This document shows positions 41,545 to 50,064 of a stretch of DNA of 52,022 nt, in pieces. How positions within the stretch are numbered: the first letter of the stretch is position 1; every line of letters starts with the position of its first letter. Under the pieces are notes generated by a model, which saw only the letters and a list, made by a program, of their open reading frames with translations, did not search any database and was not told the origin of the DNA. Source of the stretch: Burkholderiales bacterium (GTDB taxonomy: Bacteria; Pseudomonadota; Gammaproteobacteria; Burkholderiales; Burkholderiaceae_C); contig JACRAZ010000093.1 of the NCBI GenBank assembly GCA_016213205.1, positions 1-52,022 of the forward strand, written 5' to 3'. The translations under genes were made by a program, and so were the position numbers.

Positions 41545-42516
41545 ATGCCCCGTTTCCTGACCCGCGCCCTGCTGGGCCTGGCCCTGCTGGGGCTCGCCGC
41601 GGCAACGCGCGCGGTGGAGTTGCCCGGTCCGGTGGTGGATGCCGCCTGGGTGGCCCGGCACCTGCCCGACCTGCAGGTGCTGGAGGTGCGCTCCGACGTG
41701 GCCTCGTTCACCCGCCAGCCGGTGTTCGAGACCGACAAGAAAAGCCCCAAGAAGCTGCTCAGCGATGTCGGCGGCCACCTGCCCGGCGCCCGCCTGGTGG
41801 ATTTCAAGCTCGTGCGCGCCGACCGCCAGGTGGGCGAGCGCAAGCTGAAGTACCTGTTGCCCGAGAAGGCCGAGTTCCAGGCCCGCATGCAGGGCGTGGG
41901 TGTGCAGGCGGGCCGGCCGATCGTGCTGGTGCCCGCGGGCCAGGACATCGCGGACGTGGACGAGGCGCTGCGCCTGTACTGGACCTTCAAGGTCTATGGC
42001 GAAGACCGCGTGGCCGTGCTCGACGGCGGGGCCGCCGGCTGGCTGGCCGAAGGCCGCGAGTTCAGCGTGGCCCCGGTGGCCCCGGCCACCGGCAACTGGC
42101 AGGCCGGCACCGAGCGGCCGCAGCTGGTGGCCGGCACCGCCGACGTGCTGGCCGCCGGCAGCAGCGTGCAGCTGGTGGACGGCCGGCCCCTGCCGCAGTT
42201 TCACGGCCTGACCAAGCGCGACTACGTGGGCGCCCATGGCCACATTGCCGGCGCCCAGGTGCTGGCGCCCGAACTGCTGACCCGTTCGGTCAACGGTGCG
42301 CTGTACTTCCTGCCGGCCCGCACCTACGAGGCGCTGCTGCGGGCCAGCCGCATCGACCCCACGGCCCCGGCCATCGCCTACTGCAACAGCGGCCACCTGG
42401 CCGCGGGGCCCTGGTTCGTGATGTCCGAGATCGTGGGCAACCGGCAGACACGGCTGTACGACGGCTCGCTGTACCTGTGGACGCTGGACAAGCAGCCGCT
42501 GGTTGGCCTGCCTTGA
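41545..42516 (+). CDS. Periplasmic two-domain rhodanese-like sulfurtransferase
   Basis: 323 residues with a Sec signal (FLTRALLGLALLGLAAATRAV). The first rhodanese fold covers about 24-160, including VDEALRLYWTFKVYGEDRVAVLDGGAAGWL; the second about 190-320 with the active loop IAYCNSGHLAAGPW, Cys280. The loop lacks the Arg/Lys of classical thiosulfate sulfurtransferases (CRKGxT), so another donor or acceptor is possible. AGGAG precedes the ATG. It is the last gene of the likely pmpA-pmpB-NPCGP-His protein-rhodanese operon and would work on sulfur species in the periplasm. Confidence 0.88.
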   Translation: MPRFLTRALLGLALLGLAAATRAVELPGPVVDAAWVARHLPDLQVLEVRSDVASFTRQPVFETDKKSPKKLLSDVGGHLPGARLVDFKLVRADRQVGERKLKYLLPEKAEFQARMQGVGVQAGRPIVLVPAGQDIADVDEALRLYWTFKVYGEDRVAVLDGGAAGWLAEGREFSVAPVAPATGNWQAGTERPQLVAGTADVLAAGSSVQLVDGRPLPQFHGLTKRDYVGAHGHIAGAQVLAPELLTRSVNGALYFLPARTYEALLRASRIDPTAPAIAYCNSGHLAAGPWFVMSEIVGNRQTRLYDGSLYLWTLDKQPLVGLP

Positions 42517-42562
42517 ACCCCGCGCAAGGACGAGCCATGCCGCACGGGCTTAAGCTGGGGCG

Positions 42563-43549
42563 ATGAACCTGCGTTCCCCCACCCCGCTGAAGTTCCTCGT
42601 GCCCGGCTGGTATGCCGTGGTGATGGGCCTGTGTGGCCTGTCGCTCGCCTGGCACCGCGCCACGCCGCTGATGGGCGATGGCGCCGGCGCCGCGGCGATG
42701 GCCATCGCCGCGCTGGCCGCGGCCGTGTTCGTGCTGCTGGTCTTGGCCACCGTGCTGCGTGGCCAGCGCCACCCCGAGGCCTGGGCCGAGGACCGCCGCC
42801 ACCCGGTGCGCCACACCTTCATCGCCACGCTGCCGGTCTCCCTCATCCTGCTGGCCACCGCCGCGGTGGCGCTCACCGGGCCCAGCGCCTGGGCCGAGCT
42901 GCTGTGGTGGCTGGGCTGCGCAACGCAGCTGTGGGTCACGCTGTGGGTGCTGGGGCGCTGGTGGGGTGGCTTCAACTGGGCCGGTGTCACGCCGGCGCTG
43001 TTCATCCCCATCGTCGGCAACGTGCTGGTGCCGCTGGCCGGCGTGCCGCTGGGTCGCACCGAGTGGGCGCTGGCGCAGTTCGGCATCGGCCTGCTGTTCT
43101 GGCCGGTGGTGACGGGGCTGCTGGTGCTGCGGGTGGCCAACCAGGGCCTGTGGCCCGAGCGGCTGCTGCCCACCACCTTCATCCTGATCGCACCGCCGGC
43201 GGTGGTGGGGCTGTCGGCGTTGCAGCTGGGCGCACCGGCGGCGGTGGGCTGGGCGCTGTGGGGCATGGCGCTGTTCAGCTTCCTGTGGGTGGGCCTGCTG
43301 GCCCGGCGCATCGCCGCGCTGCCCTTCGGCGTGCCGCACTGGGGCATGAGCTTTCCGCTCGCCGCGCTGGCCGCGCTGACCTTGCGCCTGGCCAGCCCCG
43401 GTGGCCTGCTCGCGGTGCTGGGGCCGCTGTTCCTGGCACTGGCCTCGCTGGTGATCCTGGTGCTGGTGCTGGGCACGGTGCGCGGCCTGCGCGACGGCAC
43501 GCTGCTCGCGCCGGAGCCGGTGGCCACCCTCACGCCCGCGCAGGCCTGA
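42563..43549 (+). CDS. TDT/SLAC1-family anion transporter
   Basis: 328 residues with ten hydrophobic helices. Typical start FLVPGWYAVVMGLCGLSLAWHRA, and LPTTFILIAPPAVVGLSALQL later, where the conserved Phe of the SLAC1/TehA gate region occurs in TTFILIAPP. Members export or import tellurite, malate, sulfite or chloride. Beside sulfur genes a sulfite efflux role is possible, but nothing in the sequence proves it. It starts 46 bp after the rhodanese gene and may join that operon. Confidence 0.88.
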   Translation: MNLRSPTPLKFLVPGWYAVVMGLCGLSLAWHRATPLMGDGAGAAAMAIAALAAAVFVLLVLATVLRGQRHPEAWAEDRRHPVRHTFIATLPVSLILLATAAVALTGPSAWAELLWWLGCATQLWVTLWVLGRWWGGFNWAGVTPALFIPIVGNVLVPLAGVPLGRTEWALAQFGIGLLFWPVVTGLLVLRVANQGLWPERLLPTTFILIAPPAVVGLSALQLGAPAAVGWALWGMALFSFLWVGLLARRIAALPFGVPHWGMSFPLAALAALTLRLASPGGLLAVLGPLFLALASLVILVLVLGTVRGLRDGTLLAPEPVATLTPAQA

Positions 43550-43621
43550 CACCCACGCCCTGCGGGCGCGATCCCAACGGGCCCCCGCGGGCCGGCAGGC
43601 GCTCTGGCAGACTGCGCGGCG

Positions 43622-44023
43622 ATGAGCCGCGACCTGCCTGCCCCCGCCTCGCCCGAGGCCGACACGCTGGTGGCCTGCCTGTGCGCGGGCTGGTGCACCA
43701 CCTGCGAGGCCTACCGCGTCACCTTGGCCGAGGTGGCCGCGGCGCACCCGGGCCTGCGCTTCGCGTGGATCGACATCGAGGACGACAGCGACGCCCTGGG
43801 CGATGCGGCACTGGACATCGAGAGCTTCCCGACGCTGATGCTGCTGCGCGCTGGCCACCCGCTCTTCCATGGCAGCGTGCTGCCCCACGCGGCCACGCTG
43901 CGGCGCATGCTGGCCGCGCTGGCCGAGGGCACGCTGGCCCCCGGCGCGGCCGCACAGGTGAGCGCCCCGTTGGCCGCGGCGGTGTGGCAACTGGCGCCGC
44001 AGCGGCCGCTGCCCGCCCCCTGA
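43622..44023 (+). CDS. Thioredoxin-family protein
   Basis: 133 residues, no signal peptide, so cytosolic. Active site WCTTC (Cys25, Cys28) within LVACLCAGWCTTCEAYRVTL, and the cis-Pro loop ESFPTLMLLRAGHPLFHG. The Thr-Thr dipeptide between the Cys differs from Gly-Pro of thioredoxin. A further Cys at 21 stands near the site. It lies 72 bp after the TDT gene and 25 bp before the LysE gene. It is not the exported SoxW, which has a signal peptide. Confidence 0.85.
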   Translation: MSRDLPAPASPEADTLVACLCAGWCTTCEAYRVTLAEVAAAHPGLRFAWIDIEDDSDALGDAALDIESFPTLMLLRAGHPLFHGSVLPHAATLRRMLAALAEGTLAPGAAAQVSAPLAAAVWQLAPQRPLPAP

Positions 44024-44048
44024 ACCCATCCCCCCAGGCAGCTGACCC

Positions 44049-44660
44049 ATGGCCCTGCATACTTGGCTGCTGTACCTCGTGGCGGCGATCGGCCTGTCGC
44101 TCACGCCGGGGCCGAACAGCCTGCTGGTGCTCACGCATGGCGCGCTGCACGGCCAACGCAAGACCTTGTTCACCGTGGCCGGTGGCGCGCTGGGGTTCCT
44201 GGCGCTGATCACGCTGTCGATGCTGGGCATCGGCGCGCTGCTGCAGGCCTCGGCGCATGCGCTCACGCTGCTGAAGCTGCTGGGCGGCGCCTACCTGGTG
44301 TGGCTGGGTGTGCAGCTGTGGCGTGCGCCGCCGATCACCCTGGACGCGGCGGCGGCCGGCGCCGGCATCGCCGGGGCGCAACTGTTCCGCCAGGGGCTGC
44401 TGACGGCCGTGTCCAACCCCAAGGCGCTGCTGTTCTACGGCGCGTTCCTGCCGCAGTTCATCGACCCCGCGCGCGACCTGGCCACGCAGTTCGTCGTGAT
44501 GGCCATCGTCTTCATCGTGGTGGAGGTGCTGGTGGAGGTCCTGCTGGCGCTGCTGGCCCAGCGCATCCGCGGGCTGCTGCAGCGCGCCGGGCGGCGCTTC
44601 AACCGCGTGTGTGGTGGCATGTTCGTGGCCATGGGCCTGGCGCTGCCGATCACCCGCTGA
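44049..44660 (+). CDS. LysE/RhtB-family exporter
   Basis: 203 residues with six hydrophobic helices. The family signature is the first helix and loop GLSLTPGPNSLLVLTHGALHG, then LLKLLGGAYLVWLGVQLWRAPP and TAVSNPKALLFYGAFLPQFID. These carriers push amino acids or their lactones out of the cell; substrate unknown. The C-terminus NRVCGGMFVAMGLALPI is typical. Confidence 0.93.
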   Translation: MALHTWLLYLVAAIGLSLTPGPNSLLVLTHGALHGQRKTLFTVAGGALGFLALITLSMLGIGALLQASAHALTLLKLLGGAYLVWLGVQLWRAPPITLDAAAAGAGIAGAQLFRQGLLTAVSNPKALLFYGAFLPQFIDPARDLATQFVVMAIVFIVVEVLVEVLLALLAQRIRGLLQRAGRRFNRVCGGMFVAMGLALPITR

Positions 44661-44791
44661 GCCGCCCGCCGCGGCCCCACGCCGAACACGCGCCCGCTTG
44701 ACGCCGCGCAGACCCCGCGGCAGCGCCGGCACGCCGCAAGCGGCTAGCATCCGCACCGGATGGTCCCGCCACGCCCAGAAGGAGCCCGCAC

Positions 44792-46291
44792 GTGATCCGA
44801 CGCCGCACCGCCCTCGCACTGCCCGCCGCCCTGGGTGCCACGCTGGCCACCTCGCCCTGGCCCGCGCTGGCGCAGGCGAAGAAGGACACCCTGGTGCTGG
44901 CGATGACGCTCGAGCCGCCGGGCCTGGACCCCACCGCGGGCGCGGCCGCGGCCATCGGCGAGGTGGTGCACTACAACATCTTCGAGACGCTCACCAAGAT
45001 CAACAGCGATTCCACGATCACGCCGTTGCTGGCGCAGAGCTGGACGGTCACGCCCGATGCCAAGACCTGGGCCTTCCGCCTGCGGCCGGGCCTGAAGTTC
45101 CACAACGGCGAGCCCTGCACCGCGAAGACGGTGAAGTTCTCGTTCGAGCGCGCGGTGGCCGCCGATTCCACCAACAAGGACAAGGCGGTCTTCGCCAACA
45201 TCCTCAACATCACGCTGACCGACGAGCTCACCGTGGTGCTGACGCTGAAGAACCCGAACCCCGACTTCCTGTTCCAGCTGGGCCAGACCACGGCCTCGAT
45301 CGTCGAGCCCAAGAGCGCGGCGGGCAACAACACGCAGCCGGTGGGCACCGGCCCGTTCCGGCTGGAAAGCTGGGCCAAGGGCTCGGCGGTGGTGCTCTCG
45401 CGCTGGGACGGCTGGCGCGACGCCAAGGCCGTCAAGCTGCGCCGGGTGACGATGCGCTTCATCAGCGATTCGGCCGCGCAGGTGGCCGCGCTGCTGGCCG
45501 GCGACGTGGACATCTTTCCCCGCGTGGCCGCGGCCAAGTCGCTGGAGCAGTTCAAGCGCGACAAGCGCTTCCAGATCCTGATCGGCGGCTCGCGCGCGAA
45601 GACCGTGCTGGCGATGAACAACAAGAAGAAGCCGCTGGACGACGTGCGGGTGCGCCGCGCCATCGCGATGGCGATCGACCGCAAGCTGGTGATCGAGGGC
45701 GCGGCCGATGGTTTCGGCGTGCCCATCGGCAGCTTCTACACGCCGGGCTCGCCGGGCTACACCGACCTCACCGCGCTCAACGCCTACAACCCCGACAAGG
45801 CCCGTGCGCTGCTGAAGGAAGCCGGCATCAGCACGCCGCTGGAGCTGAGCCTGAAGCTGCCGCCCACGCCCTACGCGCGCCAGGGCGGCGAGGTGATCGC
45901 CGCGATGCTGGCCAAGGTGGGCATCGTCGCCAAGCAGGAGAACCTGGAGTGGGCGCAGTGGCTGTCGGGCGTGTACGGCCAGAAGGCCTACGACCTGACG
46001 ATCGTGGCCCATGTGGAGCCGCTGGACTTCGGCAACTTCGCGCGGCCGGGCTACTACTGGAACTACGAGTCCCCGAAGTTCAACGAGCTGTGGGCGCGCA
46101 TCAACGCCACCGCCGACCTGAAGCAGCGCAACGCGCTGATGGCCGAGGCCCAGCGCCTGGTGGCCGATGATGCGGTGATGGCCTACCTCTACGCCCCCAC
46201 CTGGATCACCGTGGCCAGCAGCCGCCTGCGCGGGCTGTGGAAGGACATGCCGATCGGCGTGAACGAACTCGCCAGCCTGTACTGGGAGTAG
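44792..46291 (+). CDS. Peptide/nickel-type ABC solute-binding protein (SBP_bac_5)
   Basis: 499 residues with GTG start after AGAAGGAG. Signal peptide RRTALALPAALGATLATSPW, cleavage near ALAQAKK. Family features: LVLAMTLEPPGLDPTAGAAAAIGEVVHYNIFETL (part), LAQSWTVTPDAKTWAFRLRPG, KFHNGEPCTAKTVKFSFERA and DDVRVRRAIAMAIDRKLVI. The permease and ATPase genes are not in the window, so it is an orphan receptor or the transporter lies elsewhere. Six bp separate it from the TPR38 gene, so both are probably one operon. Confidence 0.93.
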   Translation: MIRRRTALALPAALGATLATSPWPALAQAKKDTLVLAMTLEPPGLDPTAGAAAAIGEVVHYNIFETLTKINSDSTITPLLAQSWTVTPDAKTWAFRLRPGLKFHNGEPCTAKTVKFSFERAVAADSTNKDKAVFANILNITLTDELTVVLTLKNPNPDFLFQLGQTTASIVEPKSAAGNNTQPVGTGPFRLESWAKGSAVVLSRWDGWRDAKAVKLRRVTMRFISDSAAQVAALLAGDVDIFPRVAAAKSLEQFKRDKRFQILIGGSRAKTVLAMNNKKKPLDDVRVRRAIAMAIDRKLVIEGAADGFGVPIGSFYTPGSPGYTDLTALNAYNPDKARALLKEAGISTPLELSLKLPPTPYARQGGEVIAAMLAKVGIVAKQENLEWAQWLSGVYGQKAYDLTIVAHVEPLDFGNFARPGYYWNYESPKFNELWARINATADLKQRNALMAEAQRLVADDAVMAYLYAPTWITVASSRLRGLWKDMPIGVNELASLYWE

Positions 46292-46297
46292 CGGCCG

Positions 46298-47647
46298 ATG
46301 AACGCCATGGTCGTCGAGGGCCGCGATCCGTTCGGCAACCCGGTCCGGGTGCAGCATGCCAGCAGCGTGGCCGCGGTGGCCGGCTTCATCGACGGCTTCC
46401 TGGGCTATGAGCCCTGCATCCTGGACATCCGGGCCGCGGCCGAGCACGACCACAGCCTGCTGGTGCAGGCCTGCGCCGCCGCGCTGCAGATGTTCTCCGA
46501 AAGCCCGGCCGGCGTGCCGGCGGCACGCGCCCACCTCGAACGCGCCGCGCTGGCCGCGCTGCCCAGCACCGAACGTGAGCGGCAGTTCGCGCGCGCGGTG
46601 GCGGCCTGGGTCGAGGGCGACGTGGCCGCTGCCGTGGCCCAGCACGCGGCCACGCTGGCCGAGCACCCGCGCGACCTGTGCGCGCTGAAGCTGGCGCAGT
46701 ACCACGCCTTCAACCTGGGTGATTCGCCCACCATGCTGCGGCTGGCGCTGGGCGCGCTGCCGGCCGCGCACGACGTGGCCTGGCTGCACGGCATGCTGGC
46801 CTTCGCGTGGGAGCAATGCCACCGGCTCGAGGAAGCCGAACGCGCGGCGCGCCACGCGCTGTCGATGTGGCCGGCCGAGCCCTGGGCCCAGCATGCGCTG
46901 GCCCACGTGCTGCTCACCGAGGGCCGCCTCGGCGAGGGCGCCGCGTTCCTCGCGGCCGTGAGCCACCAGTGGCAGGGGCTCACCTCGTTCATGCGCAGCC
47001 ACAACTGGTGGCACCTGGCGCTGTTCCACCTGGAGCTGGGCGAGGACGCGCAGGCCATGGCGCTGTACGACCGCGAGGTGTGGGGCGTGGACAAGGCCTA
47101 CTCGCAGGACCAGGTGGGGGCGGTCTCGCTGCTGGCGCGGCTGGAGCTCGCCGGCGTGGCGGTGGGCGACCGCTGGGACGAGCTGGGCCAATGGCTGGCC
47201 GCGCGCACGCACGACCAGGTGCAGCCCTTCCTCGACATGCAGTACCTCTACGGCCTGGCCCGCGCCGGCCGGCCCGAGGCCGCCACGCTGCTGGCGCGCA
47301 TCGAGCGCCATGCGCCGCAGGCGCCGGCGGCCACGCGCGCGGCCTGGCAGCAGGTGGCGGTGCCGGCCTGCCGCGGCCTCGTGGCCCATGCGCGTGGCGA
47401 CTGGACCACCGCCGCCACGCAGCTGGAACAGGCCCTGCCCCGGCTGCAGGCCATTGGCGGCAGCCATGCGCAGCGCGAGCTGTTCGAGCAGATCCACCAG
47501 GATGCACTGCAGCGCAGCGGCCAGCTCGCCGGGGTGCAGAACCTGCTGCAGCCCCGGCTCAACGCCAGCCCCGAATCCGAGCGCTTGCGGCGGCGGCTGC
47601 ACGAGGTGTATGCGGGCCTGGGCCTGCCGCGGCTGGCGCACCACTGA
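46298..47647 (+). CDS. TPR38-type tetratricopeptide repeat protein
   Basis: 449 residues, soluble, almost wholly helical. Marks of the TTC38 family are FIDGFLGYEPCILDI, DVAWLHGMLAFAWEQCHRLEEAERAARHAL (part), WAQHALAHVLLTEGRLGEG and FMRSHNWWHLALFHLELGE. Bacterial members often stand beside solute receptors or dioxygenases in Burkholderiales; function unknown. It directly follows the peptide-type receptor gene. Confidence 0.88.
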   Translation: MNAMVVEGRDPFGNPVRVQHASSVAAVAGFIDGFLGYEPCILDIRAAAEHDHSLLVQACAAALQMFSESPAGVPAARAHLERAALAALPSTERERQFARAVAAWVEGDVAAAVAQHAATLAEHPRDLCALKLAQYHAFNLGDSPTMLRLALGALPAAHDVAWLHGMLAFAWEQCHRLEEAERAARHALSMWPAEPWAQHALAHVLLTEGRLGEGAAFLAAVSHQWQGLTSFMRSHNWWHLALFHLELGEDAQAMALYDREVWGVDKAYSQDQVGAVSLLARLELAGVAVGDRWDELGQWLAARTHDQVQPFLDMQYLYGLARAGRPEAATLLARIERHAPQAPAATRAAWQQVAVPACRGLVAHARGDWTTAATQLEQALPRLQAIGGSHAQRELFEQIHQDALQRSGQLAGVQNLLQPRLNASPESERLRRRLHEVYAGLGLPRLAHH

Positions 47648-47704
47648 GGCGCTGGCCGGGCCCTGTCTCGAACCCGCTCGACGCCCCCTCAGCCTGCGCA
47701 GCCC

Positions 47705-48322
47705 ATGGTCCTCACGCTCTACGGTTCGCATGGCGCCGGCTCGGCGGCGGTCGAGATGGCGCTGCGCGCCGCCGGTCTCGACTACCGCCTCGTGCGGGCC
47801 TCCTCGTGGGAGCCCGATTCCGACCGCGATGCCCTGCTGCGCCTGAATCCGCTGGGCCAAATCCCGACCCTGCAACTCGAAGACGGCACGGTGCTGACCG
47901 AAAGCGCCGCGATCCTGATCCACCTGGGGCTGGAACACCCGGCGGCCGGCCTGCTGCCCACCGCCGCCTCGGCGCGCGCGCTGCACCTGCGCGGCCTGGT
48001 GTATGTGGCGGCGAACTGCTACGCCGCGGTGTCGGTGAGCGACTTCCCGGACCAGTGGACCACCGCGACAAGCACGGCCGCGCAGGACAAGGTGCGCCAG
48101 GCCGCCCGGCGCCAGCTGCACCGCCGCTGGGAGGTGTTTGCCGACAGCTTCGGCGGCGTGCTGGACGACGCCGAAGCCAAGCCCGGCGCACTGGCCTTCC
48201 TGGCCGTCGTGGTCTCGCAATGGTCGGGCACGCGGGCGCACCTGCTGGCCCAGCGGCCCGTGTTCCACGCCTTGCTGCTGCGCCTGGCGCAGCATCCACG
48301 CATCGCGCCGAGCCTGCAGTAG
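47705..48322 (+). CDS. Glutathione S-transferase family protein
   Basis: 205 residues. N-terminal thioredoxin-like domain: LTLYGSHGAGSAAVEMALRAAGLDY, NPLGQIPTLQLEDG and LTESAAILIHLGL (ES contacts glutathione). The helical C-terminal domain lacks the usual strong TxADI box, and the CPxC-type active site is replaced by HGAGSAA, so Ser or no residue activates glutathione. It follows the TPR38 gene by 57 bp. Confidence 0.85.
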   Translation: MVLTLYGSHGAGSAAVEMALRAAGLDYRLVRASSWEPDSDRDALLRLNPLGQIPTLQLEDGTVLTESAAILIHLGLEHPAAGLLPTAASARALHLRGLVYVAANCYAAVSVSDFPDQWTTATSTAAQDKVRQAARRQLHRRWEVFADSFGGVLDDAEAKPGALAFLAVVVSQWSGTRAHLLAQRPVFHALLLRLAQHPRIAPSLQ

Positions 48323-48340
48323 CCCGCGCAAGCCAAACCC

Positions 48341-48808
48341 ATGCCCCGCACGCCACTTGCCCGATGCCGCGCCCTCGCCCTGGCCGGCGTGCTGGCCTTG
48401 GGCGGGGCCGCATGCCCGGCCGCTGGGTGTCAGGCGCCGGACCCCAGCTTCAGCGGGTTCCTGGAGCGGTTCATCCACGACGCCGCCTTCCGGCGCGACA
48501 GGACGGCCTGGCCGCTGGCGTTCGAGGGCGCGGCGCCGGACGGCCGCCGCGCAACGGCGCTGACGCCCGCCGAAGCGGCGGCCCCTGCCGTGTCGAGGCT
48601 CCTCGCCCCCCTGTCGAGCCGGCAGCTGGAGCTCGACGCCGCGAAGAACGACGAGCCCTGGGCGACGGCGAGCACGATCGTGTTCGACAAGGCTTCGGTC
48701 ACGGTGACCCAGGGCTCCCAGGGCGCGGACGTCTGGTCGCGAACCCATCGCTTCACGCGCCAGGGTGGCTGCTGGTTCCTGGTCGGCCTGCGGGTGGGTG
48801 GGCTGTGA
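48341..48808 (+). CDS. Exported protein of unknown function
   Basis: 155 residues. Signal peptide ARCRALALAGVLALGGAACPAAG, possibly cleaved before Cys30 (AAGC) as a lipoprotein. The mature part has FSGFLERFIHDAAFRRDRTAWPLAF, a helix-rich start, and ends with beta strands, HRFTRQGGCWFLVGLRV. This pattern is known from small secreted proteins of the NTF2-like kind, but I cannot name a family. It lies 18 bp behind the GST gene. Confidence 0.7.
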   Translation: MPRTPLARCRALALAGVLALGGAACPAAGCQAPDPSFSGFLERFIHDAAFRRDRTAWPLAFEGAAPDGRRATALTPAEAAAPAVSRLLAPLSSRQLELDAAKNDEPWATASTIVFDKASVTVTQGSQGADVWSRTHRFTRQGGCWFLVGLRVGGL

Positions 48809-48868
48809 GACGCTGCGCCCGCCGGGCCCGTGGCCGGTGCGCACCCGGCCGGCGCTGAAAGGAAGGCC

Positions 48869-49285
48869 ATGGCCCTGTTCGCTGCCCTCGTCTTCACCGT
48901 GGCCCTGCTGGTGACCACGGCCTACTTCCTGATGGGTGGCCTGCCGCTGCTGATCCTGCAGCACGACACGCCGCTGGACGCCCGCTTCATCCGCGGCTTC
49001 TTCCATGTCTACTTCGTTGCCGCGATGGCCGCCGCGGCCGGGGCGGCCGTCAGTTACGCGTTGCTGGGGCGGCCTGGCTTCGCGGTTGGTGCCGCGGGCA
49101 TCGGCGTGGCGGCCGCCGTGCTGCGAAGGACCGTGCTGCCGCGCATGGACCGTCTGCGCGAACAGATGCTCGCCAACGACCTGCAGGCCATCCGGCGCTT
49201 CCGCAGGTTCCACCTCGCGCTGCTGGGGGGCAACCTGGCGCAGCTGGTGCTGCTGGTCTGGAGCCTGACCAAACTGTCGGTCTAG
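48869..49285 (+). CDS. Small four-helix inner-membrane protein
   Basis: 138 residues from ATG 48869 behind AAAGGAAGG. Four hydrophobic segments at about 3-26, 44-64, 68-84 and 110-135, linked by a cytoplasmic charged helix LRRTVLPRMDRLREQML. I do not recognise a family. An upstream GTG in frame adds residues that do not look like a signal and is rejected. It is convergent with the phosphatase gene, whose stop is 4 bp away. Confidence 0.75.
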   Translation: MALFAALVFTVALLVTTAYFLMGGLPLLILQHDTPLDARFIRGFFHVYFVAAMAAAAGAAVSYALLGRPGFAVGAAGIGVAAAVLRRTVLPRMDRLREQMLANDLQAIRRFRRFHLALLGGNLAQLVLLVWSLTKLSV

Positions 49286-49289
49286 GGCC

Positions 49290-49940
49290 TCAGCGCGCCG
49301 CCGGCTTCGTGCTCGGCTGCTCGGGCAGGCCGGCCAGGTGCTCGGCATCGGCCCAGCGCAGCACGTGCAGCCGGCCCTCAGCCCAGCGCAGCACATTGAT
49401 GCCGGTGTTCGGGATGTCGCAGGCCCGCGGGCCGTGCAACGGCAGGCCCTGCGCGGCGCGCCACAGCATGTCCAGCACGCCGCCGTGCGTGACCACCGCC
49501 ACCCGGGCGCCGGCGTGGGCCGCCAGCGTGTCCTGCAGCGCCTGCATCACGCGCTCGTAGAAGTGCAGGTTGCTTTCGCCGCCGCCGGGCAGCGCGTAGT
49601 CGGCCTCGTGGCGCACCCACTGGTCCCACAGGTCGCGGTGCTGGCGGCGGATGGTGGTGACATCCAGCCCCTCCAGCACACCGAAGGCCTGCTCGCGCCA
49701 CAGCGGCGCGGCCAGCACCGGCTGCCCGCGCCGCCGGCCCACCGCCGCGGCCGTGCTCTGCGCGCGCTGCAGGTCGCTGGCCAGCAGCACGTCGAACGGC
49801 TCGCCGGCCAGGCGCTCGGCCAGGCGTTCGGCCTGGGCCAGGCCCATGGCATTGAGCGGCACGTCGATCTGGCCCTGGAAGCGGTGCTGGCGGTTCCAGT
49901 CGGTCTCGCCGTGGCGGATGACGATGAGCTCGGAAGACAT
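49290..49940 (-). CDS. Histidine phosphatase (phosphoglycerate-mutase-like)
   Basis: 216 residues. The catalytic RHG motif is LIVIRHGETDWNRQHRFQGQ (His9 or 10 region), with SDLQRAQSTA and ALPGGGES, Glu in the latter as acid, and the second catalytic His in VAVVTHGGVLD. Members act as phosphoglycerate mutases (GpmB), alpha-ribazole phosphatases (CobC) or general acid-type phosphatases. No cobalamin genes are near, so the substrate stays open. It diverges from the membrane kinase. Confidence 0.9.
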   Translation of the reverse strand: MSSELIVIRHGETDWNRQHRFQGQIDVPLNAMGLAQAERLAERLAGEPFDVLLASDLQRAQSTAAAVGRRRGQPVLAAPLWREQAFGVLEGLDVTTIRRQHRDLWDQWVRHEADYALPGGGESNLHFYERVMQALQDTLAAHAGARVAVVTHGGVLDMLWRAAQGLPLHGPRACDIPNTGINVLRWAEGRLHVLRWADAEHLAGLPEQPSTKPAAR

Positions 49941-50064
49941 CCGGCCATTGTCGGTGCAGATCCCCCCCGAACGGGCGCACCGCCCGCCTTGGCCCGCTGC
50001 CGCTCCCGTGGCACGATGGCCGGTCGCCGCCCGCCAACTGCCGCCCGCCAACTGCTGCCCCCGG

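Noticed and set aside
43622..44023. Thioredoxin-like protein as SoxW
   Set aside because: It has no signal peptide and no SoxV/CcdA partner.
44744..49396. A 1550-codon open frame on the minus strand
   Set aside because: It runs antisense to five or more well-supported plus-strand genes (receptor, TPR38, GST and others), has low-complexity composition rich in Arg, Gly, His and Gln, and arises from the strong third-position G/C bias.
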